From assembly GCF_000519005.1 (NCBI RefSeq), contig NZ_JAER01000015.1, positions 21,658-85,657 of the forward strand: DNA of 64,000 nt, in the 5' to 3' direction. The position numbers and the translations under genes are program-made. The DNA comes from Nocardioides sp. J54. GTDB lineage: Bacteria > Actinomycetota > Actinomycetes > Propionibacteriales > Nocardioidaceae. Below, in pieces: positions 24,115-33,081 of the stretch. Positions within the stretch are counted from its first letter, which is position 1; the number at the start of each line of letters is the position of its first letter. The notes below the pieces were generated by a model. The model saw nothing but the letters and a program-made list of their open reading frames with translations, was not told the DNA's origin and made no database searches.

Positions 24115-25115
24115 CCGGCTGGAGGCGGGCCGCCCGCGAGACCGTGCTCTGGGGTGGGGGAGTGCTCGGTGTGCTGTGCCTCGCGTCGCTCGCCGCGGGG
24201 TGGCTGTTCAACATCACGCCACTGGTGTTCGCGTCCGGCTCGATGAGTCCGGCGTACGACGCCGGCGCGCTCGGGGTCGCTCGCACGGTCCCGGCTGCGG
24301 AGGTCGCGCTCGGGGACGTCGTCAGCGTCCGGGACGCCGACGGCAGGCGGGTCACCCACCGGGTCGTCGAGTTCGCCACCGTGCCTGACGGTCGAGCCGT
24401 GCTCCACCTGCAGGGCGACGCCAACGACGTGCCGGACCCGCAGGCCTACGTCGTGGAGACCGTGGACCGGGTCGTCGCCGGGGTCCCGCACGTGGGGTAC
24501 GCCCTCAACGCCGCGGCCAGCCCGCTCGGCATTGCGACCGCCGTGCTGCTGGCTCTCGGCGCGCTGGCACTGGCCTTCGCCCCAACCCCTCCCGACGGGA
24601 GTCCCCGCCGGCGCCTCGTGGTGCCGGTCGGTGCTGCCGCAGCGGTCCTCGTCGGGGGGATGGTCGGCGCGTCCGGGCAGGCCCCCTGGGCCTCCACCGC
24701 TGCGTACTGGACAGACACGGCGACTGCGACGGTCCACGCCTCCACGCCCGCGCCGACGACCCACCAGCAGCCGGGCTGCACCTCGAAGACGTCGAACCCG
24801 GGAGCCCAGCGGGCCACCATCACGTGGACGGCGGTCGGTGCCCAGTACGAGTACTTCTGGGCGTTCTACCGCGAGGGCGTCGTGGCGCCGCTCCTGACCG
24901 GGACCGTCGGGGCCGGGCTCGCGCCGCCCGCCACGGTCACCATCCGCGACGAGCTGCAGATCCCGCCGGGCGGCGGCGGCAACGCCAACTACCACCTGAC
25001 CGTCCAGACTCGCCTCGTCGACGGCCACGTCGACGTCGGTTCGCCGACCACGACATTCCTCGTCGCTGCGCCACTGCCCGGCGGGCCCAACTGGGCGGTC
25101 TTCTGCAGGCCCTGA
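24111..25115 (+). CDS. SipW-type signal peptidase fused to a substrate-like secreted domain
   Basis: A 334-residue protein in two parts. Residues 1-160 are a Ser-His signal peptidase: Ser44 in FASGSMSPAYDAG, GDVVSV, THRVV with His83, LQGDAND, then a membrane segment at 138-156. Residues 165-334 begin with basic residues (SPRRR), a hydrophobic run (GAAAAVLVGGMVGAS) and A-Y-W-T-D at 198-202, which is the same motif as the cleavage region of the two SipW-dependent proteins coded upstream, followed by a strand-rich exported domain (TWTAVGAQYEYFWAFY). The peptidase may thus cleave its own passenger. The ATG overlaps the previous stop (ATGA). Confidence 0.8.
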   Translation: MTGWRRAARETVLWGGGVLGVLCLASLAAGWLFNITPLVFASGSMSPAYDAGALGVARTVPAAEVALGDVVSVRDADGRRVTHRVVEFATVPDGRAVLHLQGDANDVPDPQAYVVETVDRVVAGVPHVGYALNAAASPLGIATAVLLALGALALAFAPTPPDGSPRRRLVVPVGAAAAVLVGGMVGASGQAPWASTAAYWTDTATATVHASTPAPTTHQQPGCTSKTSNPGAQRATITWTAVGAQYEYFWAFYREGVVAPLLTGTVGAGLAPPATVTIRDELQIPPGGGGNANYHLTVQTRLVDGHVDVGSPTTTFLVAAPLPGGPNWAVFCRP

Positions 25116-25137
25116 CGGCGACCCCGAGACGGGCCGC

Positions 25138-25143
25138 TAGCCT
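25138..25143 (+). promoter_or_regulatory. -10 element (TAGCCT), pdxT
   Basis: TAGCCT with a 6-nt gap to GTG at 25150, so pdxT has its own promoter and is not part of the SipW cluster transcript alone. Confidence 0.4.
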
Positions 25144-25149
25144 CTCGGC

Positions 25150-25725
25150 GTGCCATCCATCGGAGTCTTCGCCCTGCAGGGCGACGTCCGTGAACACCTG
25201 CAGGCCCTGACCGCCCTCGGGGCGGAGGCGTTCGCGGTCCGCCGCCCGGCGGAGCTGGAGCGCTGCGACGGGCTGGTGCTCCCGGGCGGGGAGTCGACGA
25301 CGATGGCCAAGCTGGCGCGGACCTTCGAGCTGCTCGACCCGCTGCGCGAGCGGGTCGCGGGCGGGATGCCGGCGTTCGGCACCTGCGCGGGCATGATCCT
25401 GCTCGCCGACCGGATCGAGGGCGGCGCCGAGGGCCAGGAGACGATCGGCGGGCTCGACGTGACCGTGCGCCGCAACGCGTTCGGGCGGCAGGTCGACTCC
25501 TTCGAGGCCGACCTCGACTTCGCCGGGCTGGCGGAGCCGGTGCACGCGGTGTTCATCCGCGCGCCGTGGGTGGAGCAGGCCGGGCCGGACGTGGAGGTGC
25601 TCGCCGAGGCGCACGGCCACCCGGTCGCCGTACGGCAGGGACACCTGCTCGCGACCTCCTTCCACCCGGAGGTCGACGGGGACGGCCGGGTGCACCGGGT
25701 CTTCCTCGACATGGTGCAGGGATAG
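25150..25725 (+). CDS. pdxT: Pyridoxal 5'-phosphate synthase glutaminase subunit PdxT
   Basis: A 191-residue class I glutaminase that supplies ammonia to PdxS. It has [12 protein letters not shown] at the start, [11 protein letters not shown], the nucleophilic Cys in FGTCAGMIL near residue 79, and the His-Glu pair in SFHPEV near 174. Length is normal. GTG at 25150 is 6 nt after a -10 hexamer. It is usually next to pdxS; here the SipW cluster intervenes. yebC follows 54 nt later. Confidence 0.96.
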   Translation: MPSIGVFALQGDVREHLQALTALGAEAFAVRRPAELERCDGLVLPGGESTTMAKLARTFELLDPLRERVAGGMPAFGTCAGMILLADRIEGGAEGQETIGGLDVTVRRNAFGRQVDSFEADLDFAGLAEPVHAVFIRAPWVEQAGPDVEVLAEAHGHPVAVRQGHLLATSFHPEVDGDGRVHRVFLDMVQG

Positions 25726-25779
25726 ACTCGACCGGCTGTTCCGGCAGCACGACGACGACGGCAGATAGAAGAGGGACTG

Positions 25780-26547
25780 ATGTCTGGCCACTCCAAGTGG
25801 GCAACCACCAAGCACAAGAAGGCCGTGATCGACGCGAAGCGCGGCAAGCTCTTCGCGAAGCTCATCAAGAACATCGAGATCGCGGCGAAGCTGGGTGGTC
25901 CCGACCCTGCTGGCAACCCGACGCTCTTCGACGCCATCCAGAAGGCCAAGAAGCAGTCCGTCCCGAACAAGAACATCGACTCCGCGGTCAAGCGCGGCGG
26001 TGGCCTCGAGGGTGGCGGCGTCGACTACGAGACGATCATGTACGAGGTCTACGGCCCCCAGGGCGTCGCCCTGCTGGTGGAGTGCCTCACCGACAACCGC
26101 AACCGCGCCGCGATGGAGGTCCGCACTGCGGTCACCCGCAACGGCGGCACCATGGCCGACCCGGGCTCGGTGTCCCGGCTCTTCAACCGCAAGGGCGTCG
26201 TCGTGGTGCCCAAGGCGCAGGAGGAGAAGACGGTCACCGAGGACGACGTCCTCGAGGCGACGCTCGACGCCGGTGCCGAGGAGGTCAAGGACCTCGGCGA
26301 GAGCTTCGAGGTGCAGTCCGAGGCGTCCGACGTGGTCGCCGTGCGCACCGCGCTGCAGGAGGCCGGCATCGACTACGACTCCGCCGAGGTGCAGTTCGTG
26401 GCCTCGCTGGACATCCCGGTCGCCGACCCGGAGGCGGCCGGCAAGGTGTTCCGCCTCGTCGACGCCGTCGACGACCTCGACGACGTGCAGAACGTCTTCG
26501 TCAACGCCGACATCCCCGACGAGGTCCTCGACCAGATCGACGCCTGA
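25780..26547 (+). CDS. YebC/PmpR family protein
   Basis: A 255-residue protein of the YebC/TACO1 family: [20 protein letters not shown] at the start, [38 protein letters not shown] segment, and the late [16 protein letters not shown]. The family acts on translating ribosomes stalled at proline-rich stretches or as transcription regulators, depending on the organism. AGAGGGA at 25769-25775 is the ribosome site. Its place before ruvC is conserved widely in bacteria. Confidence 0.95.
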   Translation: MSGHSKWATTKHKKAVIDAKRGKLFAKLIKNIEIAAKLGGPDPAGNPTLFDAIQKAKKQSVPNKNIDSAVKRGGGLEGGGVDYETIMYEVYGPQGVALLVECLTDNRNRAAMEVRTAVTRNGGTMADPGSVSRLFNRKGVVVVPKAQEEKTVTEDDVLEATLDAGAEEVKDLGESFEVQSEASDVVAVRTALQEAGIDYDSAEVQFVASLDIPVADPEAAGKVFRLVDAVDDLDDVQNVFVNADIPDEVLDQIDA

Positions 26548-26597
26548 GCGGGTACGCCGCCGGGCGTGTCCCGCGCCGGTCGTCGTCGCCCATCGTC

Positions 26598-26603
26598 TAC
26601 GGT
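26598..26603 (+). promoter_or_regulatory. ruvC: -10 element (TACGGT), ruvC operon
   Basis: TACGGT directly in front of the LexA-type box at 26608, so a repressor bound there would cover the transcription start. Confidence 0.4.
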
Positions 26604-26607
26604 GGGT

Positions 26608-26625
26608 TCCGAACACATGTTCGGA
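26608..26625 (+). promoter_or_regulatory. LexA (SOS) box before ruvCAB
   Basis: TCCGAACACATGTTCGGA: arms TCCGAAC and GTTCGGA around 4 nt, containing GAAC-N4-GTTC, the actinobacterial/Gram-positive LexA operator. It lies 15 nt before the ruvC start and just after a -10-like hexamer, the expected place for repression of Holliday-junction resolution genes until DNA damage. Confidence 0.85.
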
Positions 26626-26639
26626 CGGAAGGTGACGAC

Positions 26640-27197
26640 GTGCGCGTGCTCGGGATCGACCCGGGGCTGACCCGCTGCGGCCTGGGTGTGGTCGAGGGCT
26701 CGATCGGCCGACCCCTCGGCCTCGTCGACGTCGGCGTCGTGCGCACACCGTCGGACTGGTCGGTGCCGGAGCGCCTGGTCTACATCGAGAAGGGCATCGA
26801 GGCGCGCCTCGACGAGCACGCCCCCGACGCCGTCGCGATCGAGCGGATCTTCGCGCGCTCCGACGTCAGCACGATCATGGGCACCGCGCAGGCGGCCGGC
26901 ATCGCGATGGTGTGCGCAGCCCGGCGCGGGCTGCCGGTCGCGCTGCACACCCCCAGCGAGGTGAAGGCGGCCGTGTCCGGCAACGGGCGCGCCGACAAGG
27001 CGCAGGTCGGGGCGATGATCGCCCGCATCCTGCGCCTCGACGCCGTGCCGAAGCCGGCCGACTCCGCCGACGCGCTCGCGCTGGCCATCACCCACATCTG
27101 GCGCGGCGGCACGCAGGCGCGCATCGACGCGGCGCTCGCCGCGGCCCGCGCGCCCCGCTCGCGCATCCCCACCCGCACCCCTGGAGGAGCCCGATGA
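26640..27197 (+). CDS. ruvC: Holliday junction resolvase RuvC
   Basis: A 185-residue endonuclease that resolves Holliday junctions with RuvAB. It has the RNase H-like fold: [16 protein letters not shown] with the first catalytic Asp, the Glu in [13 protein letters not shown] near residue 68, [20 protein letters not shown] and [12 protein letters not shown] with the last acidic residues near 141. GTG at 26640 follows GGAAGG at 26628-26633. Its tail is Arg/Ala-rich. The stop overlaps the ruvA ATG by 4 nt. The SOS box upstream makes damage induction likely. Confidence 0.96.
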   Translation: MRVLGIDPGLTRCGLGVVEGSIGRPLGLVDVGVVRTPSDWSVPERLVYIEKGIEARLDEHAPDAVAIERIFARSDVSTIMGTAQAAGIAMVCAARRGLPVALHTPSEVKAAVSGNGRADKAQVGAMIARILRLDAVPKPADSADALALAITHIWRGGTQARIDAALAAARAPRSRIPTRTPGGAR

Positions 27198-27793
27198 TCG
27201 CCTTCGTCCGCGGCCAGGTCGCCGCCGTGTCGCTCTCCAGCGCCGTCGTCGAGGTCGGTGGCGTCGGCCTCGAGCTGATGTGCACCCCGGGCACGCTGGC
27301 CCAGCTCCGCACCGGCCACGAGGCGACCCTGCCGACCAGCATGGTGGTGCGCGAGGACTCGCTGACCCTCTACGGCTTCGCCGACGAGGAGGAGAAGACC
27401 GTCTTCGAGCTGGTCCAGACCGCCTCCGGCGTCGGGCCGAAGCTCGCCCAGGCCATCCTCGCCGTGCTCAGCCCCGACGGCGTGCGCACCGCGATCGCCT
27501 CCGACGACGTCAAGACGCTCACCAAGGTGCCCGGCATCGGGCAGAAGGGCGCCCAGCGGATCATCCTCGAGCTCAAGGACCGCATCGGCGCCCCGGCCGG
27601 ATCGGTCGCTGCCAGCACCGCCGCCCCGGCTGCTGCGTGGCGCGACCAGGTCCACCAGGGCCTCGTCGGCCTCGGCTACAACGCCAAGGACGCCGAGAAG
27701 GCCGTGGACGCCGTGGCCGACCAGGCCGACGGCAACGCGCCCGACGTCGGCGCGCTGCTCCGTGCCGCCCTCCGCACCCTCTCCAAGGCCTGA
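27194..27793 (+). CDS. ruvA: Holliday junction branch migration protein RuvA
   Basis: A 199-residue DNA-binding subunit. N-terminal OB-fold ([20 protein letters not shown]), two helix-hairpin-helix motifs ([17 protein letters not shown] and [20 protein letters not shown]) and a C-terminal RuvB-contact domain after an Ala-rich linker ([19 protein letters not shown]). GGAGGAG at 27183-27189 is the ribosome site. Normal length. Confidence 0.96.
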   Translation: MIAFVRGQVAAVSLSSAVVEVGGVGLELMCTPGTLAQLRTGHEATLPTSMVVREDSLTLYGFADEEEKTVFELVQTASGVGPKLAQAILAVLSPDGVRTAIASDDVKTLTKVPGIGQKGAQRIILELKDRIGAPAGSVAASTAAPAAAWRDQVHQGLVGLGYNAKDAEKAVDAVADQADGNAPDVGALLRAALRTLSKA

Positions 27794-27798
27794 GCGCC

Positions 27799-28875
27799 GT
27801 GCCCTTCCACGAGGACGAGCTCGCCGCCGCCGAGGAGGTCCACCTCCGCTCGCTGACCGCTGCCGAGGCGGAGGGCGACGAGCGGGCGGTCGAGGCCGCG
27901 CTGCGCCCGCGCAGCCTCGACGAGGTGGTGGGGCAGTCACGGGTCCGCGACCAGCTCGGCCTGGTCCTCGAGGCCGCCCGGCAGCGGGGGAGGGCCCCCG
28001 ACCACGTGCTGCTCTCCGGCCCGCCGGGCCTCGGCAAGACCACGCTCGCGATGATCATCTCCCACGAGATGAACGCCCCGCTGCGGCTCACCAGCGGGCC
28101 GGCGATCACCCACGCCGGCGACCTCGCCGCGATCCTGTCCGGGCTCAACGAGGGCGAGGTCCTCTTCGTCGACGAGATCCACCGGATGTCGCGCCCGGCC
28201 GAGGAGATGCTCTACCTCGCGATGGAGGACTTCCGCGTCGACGTCGTCATCGGCAAGGGCCCGGGGGCGACCGCGATCCCCCTGGAGATCCCGCCCTTCA
28301 CCCTCGTCGGGGCCACCACCCGGGCCGGCCTGCTGCCCGGCCCGCTGCGCGACCGCTTCGGGTTCACTGCCCACCTCGAGTTCTACGAGCCCGACGAGCT
28401 CGACCTCATCGTGCGCCGCTCCGCCGGGCTGCTCGGCGTCGAGCTGACGCCCGAGGGTTCTGCCGAGATCGCCGGCCGCTCCCGCGGCACCCCTCGCATC
28501 GCCAACCGGCTGCTGCGCCGGGTCCGCGACTACGCCCAGGTCCGCGCCGACGGCATCGTCACCCGCGAGGTCGCCCAGTCGGCACTCGACCTGTACGAGG
28601 TCGACGAGCTCGGCCTCGACCGGCTCGACCGCGCCGTGCTCGACGTGCTCTGCCGCCGCTTCGGCGGCGGACCGGTCGGCGTCTCCACGCTCGCCGTGGC
28701 CGTCGGCGAGGAGCGGGAGACCGTCGAGGAGGTCGCGGAGCCCTTCCTCGTGCGCAACGGCTTCCTCGCCCGCACCCCGCGAGGGCGGATCGCCACGCCC
28801 GCGGCGTGGGCCCACCTGGGGATGCCCGCGCCGTCGTACCCCGACGAGGCGAGTCCCACCCTGTTCGAGGACTGA
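27799..28875 (+). CDS. ruvB: Holliday junction branch migration ATPase RuvB
   Basis: A 358-residue AAA+ motor. Walker [12 protein letters not shown] near residue 76, Walker [10 protein letters not shown] near 126, sensor 1 VGATTRAG near 178 and Arg finger region LRDRFGF, then the winged helix with [20 protein letters not shown]. The start GTG 27799 is 5 nt after the ruvA stop, with an acidic N-terminal extension of about 25 residues as in other actinobacteria. Confidence 0.96.
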   Translation: MPFHEDELAAAEEVHLRSLTAAEAEGDERAVEAALRPRSLDEVVGQSRVRDQLGLVLEAARQRGRAPDHVLLSGPPGLGKTTLAMIISHEMNAPLRLTSGPAITHAGDLAAILSGLNEGEVLFVDEIHRMSRPAEEMLYLAMEDFRVDVVIGKGPGATAIPLEIPPFTLVGATTRAGLLPGPLRDRFGFTAHLEFYEPDELDLIVRRSAGLLGVELTPEGSAEIAGRSRGTPRIANRLLRRVRDYAQVRADGIVTREVAQSALDLYEVDELGLDRLDRAVLDVLCRRFGGGPVGVSTLAVAVGEERETVEEVAEPFLVRNGFLARTPRGRIATPAAWAHLGMPAPSYPDEASPTLFED

Positions 28876-28920
28876 CCCGGACTCTTCCACGCCGATCCCG
28901 CGGTGGCTGGGTTCCGTGGC

Positions 28921-28926
28921 TACACT
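28921..28926 (+). promoter_or_regulatory. -10 element (TACACT), yajC-secDF
   Basis: TACACT about 69 nt before the yajC start, in the 119-nt gap after ruvB; GGAGAGG at 28981-28987 serves translation. Confidence 0.35.
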
Positions 28927-28994
28927 TGCCCGTCGGTCCGCCCGCACCCTGCTGCGAGCGGCGCTCATCCCTGCCCCGCTGGAGAGGTTTGTCT

Positions 28995-29345
28995 GTGGAA
29001 GACGCTCTGTCCCTGCTGCCGATCGTCGCGATCGCAGTCATCTTCTGGCTGCTGATCATCAGGCCGGCCTCCCGCCAGCGCAAGCAGGCCGCCGAGCTCC
29101 AGGCGGCGCTGGGCGTCGGCGACGACATCATGCTGACGTCCGGCATCTTCGGCACGATCGTCGGCGCCGCTGACGACCACCTCCAGGTCGAGCTCGCGCC
29201 CGGCGTCGTGATCCGCGTGGTGCGCGGAGCGGTCGCCTCGGTGAGCCGCGACGCCGCCGCGACGCCGGCCGACGAGGCCACCGACGCGGTCGAGCCCGCC
29301 GCCGAGCGCCCCGAGACCACCACCGACCCAGACGAGGAGCGCTGA
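28995..29345 (+). CDS. yajC: Preprotein translocase subunit YajC
   Basis: A 116-residue protein with one N-terminal membrane segment (LSLLPIVAIAVIFWLLIIRP), the conserved RKQAAELQAALGVGDDIMLT and GIFGTIVGAADDHLQVELAP, and a Pro/Glu-rich tail. It joins SecDF at the membrane. GTG 28995 is set by GGAGAGG at 28981-28987. secD follows after 1 nt. Confidence 0.94.
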   Translation: MEDALSLLPIVAIAVIFWLLIIRPASRQRKQAAELQAALGVGDDIMLTSGIFGTIVGAADDHLQVELAPGVVIRVVRGAVASVSRDAAATPADEATDAVEPAAERPETTTDPDEER

Positions 29346-29346
29346 G

Positions 29347-31185
29347 ATGGCCTCGCACGGCCCGCGCCCCGGGCGCAAGCTCATCATCTTCTTCCTCGGC
29401 CTCGCCGTGGTCTACGGGCTCACGGCCCTCTCACAGGCCAGCGCGGAGGAGCCGTGGCGCCCGTCGCTCGGCCTCGACCTGCAGGGCGGCACCCGGATCA
29501 CGCTGACCACCGACGGCTCGCCCTCGCGGGAGAACCTCGAGGAGGCTCGCCGGATCATCGACCAGCGCGTCAACGGCTCCGGTGTCGCCGAGGCGTTCGT
29601 GACCAGGCAGGGCGGCCGCAACATCGTCGTCGAGGTGCCGGGCAAGAAGAAGGGCGCCGACCGCGACCAGCTCGAGGAGACGGTCAAGCGCCAGGCGCAG
29701 CTCCGCTTCCGCCTGGTCGCGTGCTCCGACTACAGCCCGGGACCGTGCGCCTCCGCCGGCCTGCCGGGTGCCGACGACCCGATGGGCGGCGGCCTCGGCC
29801 GTCCCGGCCTGGACCTGGCCGCGGCCGACGAGGAGCCGACCGACGGCCCCAGCGGCAAGGCCGACAAGAAGGCTGACAAGAAGAAGTCGGGGAAGAAGGC
29901 TGCTGACGGCGCGTCCGAGACCGCCAGCCCGACCGACCCGAGCAGCACGCCCGCCGAGGGTGAGTCCGGTGCTCCCGACGAGGAGCCGGCCGCCGACGAG
30001 GAGTTCTCCGCGGAGGACGCCATCTCGTGGTCGCGCAGCCCCGACCCGGCCGCCATCGCGGAGTTCGCCAAGTACGCCTGCGACCCCAACGGCCAGATCC
30101 TGGACGCCCAGACGGGTGAGCCGGCCGACGTCCCGGACGATCCGGACAAGCCGCTCGTCGCGTGCTCGGCGCCGGAGGACGACCAGCCCTCGCAGAAGTA
30201 CCTGCTGAGCCGATCGGTCATCGAGGGCACGGAGCTCGATGACGCCTCCGCCGGAACGCCGCAGAACGGTGTCGGCTGGGAGGTCCGCATCGAGATGGGC
30301 AACAGCAAGAAGAAGTCCCGCCCCGCCGGTACGCCGGGTGCGGCCGATGACTTCGAGACCGTCTCGCGTGCGTTCGCCCAGACCGAGGAGCAGTTCGCGA
30401 TCGTCCTCGACGGCGTCGTGATCTCCGCGCCGCGGATGACCGCGGTCATCACCGACGGCCGCTCCAGCATCACCGGTGACTTCAACGAGCAGGAGGCGCT
30501 CGACCTGGCCAACAGCCTGAAGTTCGGTGCGCTTCCGATCGCCTTCGACGACGACCAGACCTCCGTCGAGGAGATCGGTCCCTCGCTCGCGGGCAACCAG
30601 CTGAGCGCCGGCCTCACCGCGGGCGGCATCGGCCTCGCCCTGGTGATGCTCTACTGCCTCTTCTACTACCGCGGCCTCGGCCTGGTGGTGGTCAGCTCGC
30701 TGTTCGTGGCCGCCGCCATCACCTACGCGATGGTGCTGCTGCTCAGCGAGACCGCCGGCTTCACGCTGACCCTGCCGGGCATCGCAGGGCTGATCATCGC
30801 GGTCGGCATCACCGCGGACTCGTTCGTCATCTTCTTCGAGCGCATCCGTGACGAGATGCGTGAGGGCAAGTCGATGCGGGTCGCCGTGGAGACCGGCTGG
30901 GCCCGGGCCCGGGTCACCCGCGTCGCGGCCAACACGGTCCAGATCCTCTCCGCGCTGGTCCTCTACATCTTCGCCACGGGCGCGGTGAAGGGCTTCGGCT
31001 TCGCGCTGGGCCTCACCACGCTCATCGACCTCGCGGTCCTGTTCTGGTTCACGAAGCCGATGGTGTCGTGGCTGGCGCACTTCCGCCTCTTCAACTCCGG
31101 GCACAAGATGTCCGGCCTCAGCAAGGAGACCCTCGGCATGGACGTGGCCCAGCCGCGCACCGCGAGCACGGGAGGTGGTCGCTGA
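29347..31185 (+). CDS. secD: Protein translocase subunit SecD
   Basis: A 612-residue RND-family protein that uses the proton gradient to finish export. First membrane segment at 11-29, the signature LGLDLQGGTRITL near residue 40, periplasmic P1 domain, DGVVISAPRM near 358, and five further membrane segments from about 420 with GLIIAVGITADSFVIFFERI. Residues about 158-226 are a low-complexity insert of Lys/Ala/Ser then Glu/Pro, as often seen in actinobacterial SecD but long here. Its stop overlaps the secF ATG by 1 nt. Confidence 0.96.
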   Translation: MASHGPRPGRKLIIFFLGLAVVYGLTALSQASAEEPWRPSLGLDLQGGTRITLTTDGSPSRENLEEARRIIDQRVNGSGVAEAFVTRQGGRNIVVEVPGKKKGADRDQLEETVKRQAQLRFRLVACSDYSPGPCASAGLPGADDPMGGGLGRPGLDLAAADEEPTDGPSGKADKKADKKKSGKKAADGASETASPTDPSSTPAEGESGAPDEEPAADEEFSAEDAISWSRSPDPAAIAEFAKYACDPNGQILDAQTGEPADVPDDPDKPLVACSAPEDDQPSQKYLLSRSVIEGTELDDASAGTPQNGVGWEVRIEMGNSKKKSRPAGTPGAADDFETVSRAFAQTEEQFAIVLDGVVISAPRMTAVITDGRSSITGDFNEQEALDLANSLKFGALPIAFDDDQTSVEEIGPSLAGNQLSAGLTAGGIGLALVMLYCLFYYRGLGLVVVSSLFVAAAITYAMVLLLSETAGFTLTLPGIAGLIIAVGITADSFVIFFERIRDEMREGKSMRVAVETGWARARVTRVAANTVQILSALVLYIFATGAVKGFGFALGLTTLIDLAVLFWFTKPMVSWLAHFRLFNSGHKMSGLSKETLGMDVAQPRTASTGGGR

Positions 31186-32450
31186 TGGGGAAGATGTCCC
31201 GACTCGGCAACGACCTCTACCAGGGCCGGAAGTCGGTCGACTTCGTCGGTAAGCCGTGGCTCTGGTACGCCATCTCGGCCGTCGTCGTCGGCCTGGCGAT
31301 CGGCATCCTGTTCGTCAAGCCGCTCAACATGGGCGTCGAGTTCACCGGTGGTACGACGCTGTCGGTGCCCGTCGGTGAGGGCAAGGCGACCCAGGACAAC
31401 GCCGACGAGCTGCGGGAGACCGTCGGCGACGCCGGCATCGAGAACGCGGAGAACCCCACCGTCACCACCGAGGGCAGCTCGTCCCTGACCGTCCAGGTCG
31501 AGAACCTCAACCCCGAGCAGCGCGCCGAGATGACCGCACTCATCCACGAGGTCTTCCCGGACGTGGCCGAGGGTGAGATCTCGATCCAGGACATCGGCCC
31601 CAGCTGGGGTGCCGAGGTCGCCAAGCGCGCCCTCACCGGCGTCGGCATCTTCCTCGTCCTCGTGGTCCTGTTCATCTGGGGCTACTTCCGCGAGTGGCGC
31701 ATGTCGGTGGCCGCGATCCTCGCGCTGGCCCACGACGTCGTGCTGACCATCGGTGTGTACGCGCTGTCCGGGTTCCAGGTCACCCCTGCGGCGGTGACCG
31801 GCCTGCTCGCCATCCTCGGCTTCTCGCTTTACGACACCGTCGTCGTGTTCGACAAGGTCAAGGAAAACACCAACCAGCTGCGCAAGAACACGCAGTCGTA
31901 CGCCGACGCCGCCAACCTGGCCGTCAACCAGACCCTGGTCCGCTCGATCAACACCTCGATCGTGGCGCTCATCCCGATCGGCGCGATCCTCTACGTCAGC
32001 GCCGTCCAGCTCGGCGCCAGCTCGCTGCAGGACCTCGCGCTCGCGCAGTTCGTCGGCATGGCCGTCGGCGTCTACTCGTCGGTGATGCTCGCCCCGCGCA
32101 TCCTCGTGCACCTGAAGATGCAGGAGACCGAGGTCCAGATCCAGGCCCGCCGGGCCCGAGCCAAGCAGCGCGCGCTCGCCGACCGCTACGCCGCCGTCCC
32201 GGTGTTCAAGGAGGAGGAGCCGGTCGTCCCGCGCGGCGCCGCCGCGATCGACGACATCGAGATCGTCGACGAGCTCGACGAGGACGAGGACGACCTCGAG
32301 CCCGACGTGCCGGCCGACCGCCGTCCCGCCCAGGGCGCCGTCGGGAAGGGCCGCAACGTCCCGACCGCGAGCCGTCCGGTGGCGGACAGCGGCAGCTCCG
32401 GTCGCAAGCAGCCCCAGCGCCAGACCCGCTCCAAGCGCGGGAAGAAGTAG
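31185..32450 (+). CDS. secF: Protein translocase subunit SecF
   Basis: A 421-residue partner of SecD with six membrane segments. Signature GVEFTGGTTLSVPVG near residue 48, the periplasmic domain, then ALAHDVVLTIGVYALSGFQV and LGFSLYDTVVVFDKVKEN, and VNQTLVRSINTSI. The C-terminal about 90 residues are a charged cytosolic tail (Glu/Asp stretch, then Arg/Lys/Gln), longer than in E. coli. GGAGGTGG at 31171-31178 is the ribosome site. Confidence 0.95.
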   Translation: MGKMSRLGNDLYQGRKSVDFVGKPWLWYAISAVVVGLAIGILFVKPLNMGVEFTGGTTLSVPVGEGKATQDNADELRETVGDAGIENAENPTVTTEGSSSLTVQVENLNPEQRAEMTALIHEVFPDVAEGEISIQDIGPSWGAEVAKRALTGVGIFLVLVVLFIWGYFREWRMSVAAILALAHDVVLTIGVYALSGFQVTPAAVTGLLAILGFSLYDTVVVFDKVKENTNQLRKNTQSYADAANLAVNQTLVRSINTSIVALIPIGAILYVSAVQLGASSLQDLALAQFVGMAVGVYSSVMLAPRILVHLKMQETEVQIQARRARAKQRALADRYAAVPVFKEEEPVVPRGAAAIDDIEIVDELDEDEDDLEPDVPADRRPAQGAVGKGRNVPTASRPVADSGSSGRKQPQRQTRSKRGKK

Positions 32451-32467
32451 GCGTGGGGGAGTCGTCC

Positions 32468-33010
32468 GTGACCTCCCGGGCGGTCGAGGCGCTCACCCGC
32501 CTGGTGCGGGACGTGCCCGACTTCCCCGAGCCGGGGATCATGTTCAAGGACATCACCCCGCTGCTCGCCGACGCCGACGGCTTCGCGGCCGTCGTCGACG
32601 GTCTGGCAGCGGCCGGTCGTGACGCGGACGGGACGCCGGCGGTGGACAAGGTGCTCGGCATGGAGGCGCGGGGCTTCATCCTCGCCGCCCCCGTGGCGCT
32701 GGCGCTCGGCGTCGGGTTCGTGCCGGTCCGCAAGTCCGGCAAGCTCCCGCACCACACCCACAGCGTTTCCTACGCCCTCGAGTACGGCGAGGCGGTGCTC
32801 GAGCTGCACCGCGACGCCGTCGCGCCGGGGGAGCGGGTCCTGGTGGTCGACGACGTGCTCGCCACCGGCGGCACCGCCAGGGCCACGAACGACCTGGTCA
32901 CCGCCTGCGGCGCGACGACGGCGAGCTTCGCGTTCCTCATGGAGCTCGGCTTCCTCGACGGGCGCGCGGCGCTCGGCGACGTACCGGCGACCTCGCTGCT
33001 CACCGTCTGA
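32468..33010 (+). CDS. apt: Adenine phosphoribosyltransferase
   Basis: A 180-residue purine salvage enzyme, adenine plus PRPP to AMP. FPEPGIMFKDITPLLADADG near the start, MEARGFILAAPVALALG, VRKSGKLPHHTHSVSYALEY and the PRPP loop VLVVDDVLATGGTA near residue 127. GTG 32468 is preferred because GGGGGAG lies 6 nt upstream; GTG 32453, 2 nt after secF, would add 5 residues. Its position between secF and relA is conserved in actinobacteria. Confidence 0.95.
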   Translation: MTSRAVEALTRLVRDVPDFPEPGIMFKDITPLLADADGFAAVVDGLAAAGRDADGTPAVDKVLGMEARGFILAAPVALALGVGFVPVRKSGKLPHHTHSVSYALEYGEAVLELHRDAVAPGERVLVVDDVLATGGTARATNDLVTACGATTASFAFLMELGFLDGRAALGDVPATSLLTV

Positions 33011-33069
33011 GCGGAAACCCGTCGAGCGGTGCCTCGCGACTCCGCCGCCGGCGCACGGGGGCGCGCCAC

Positions 33070-33075
33070 TAGACT
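33070..33075 (+). promoter_or_regulatory. relA: -10 element (TAGACT), relA
   Basis: TAGACT with a 6-nt gap to ATG at 33082. Confidence 0.45.
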
Positions 33076-33081
33076 GGGAGA

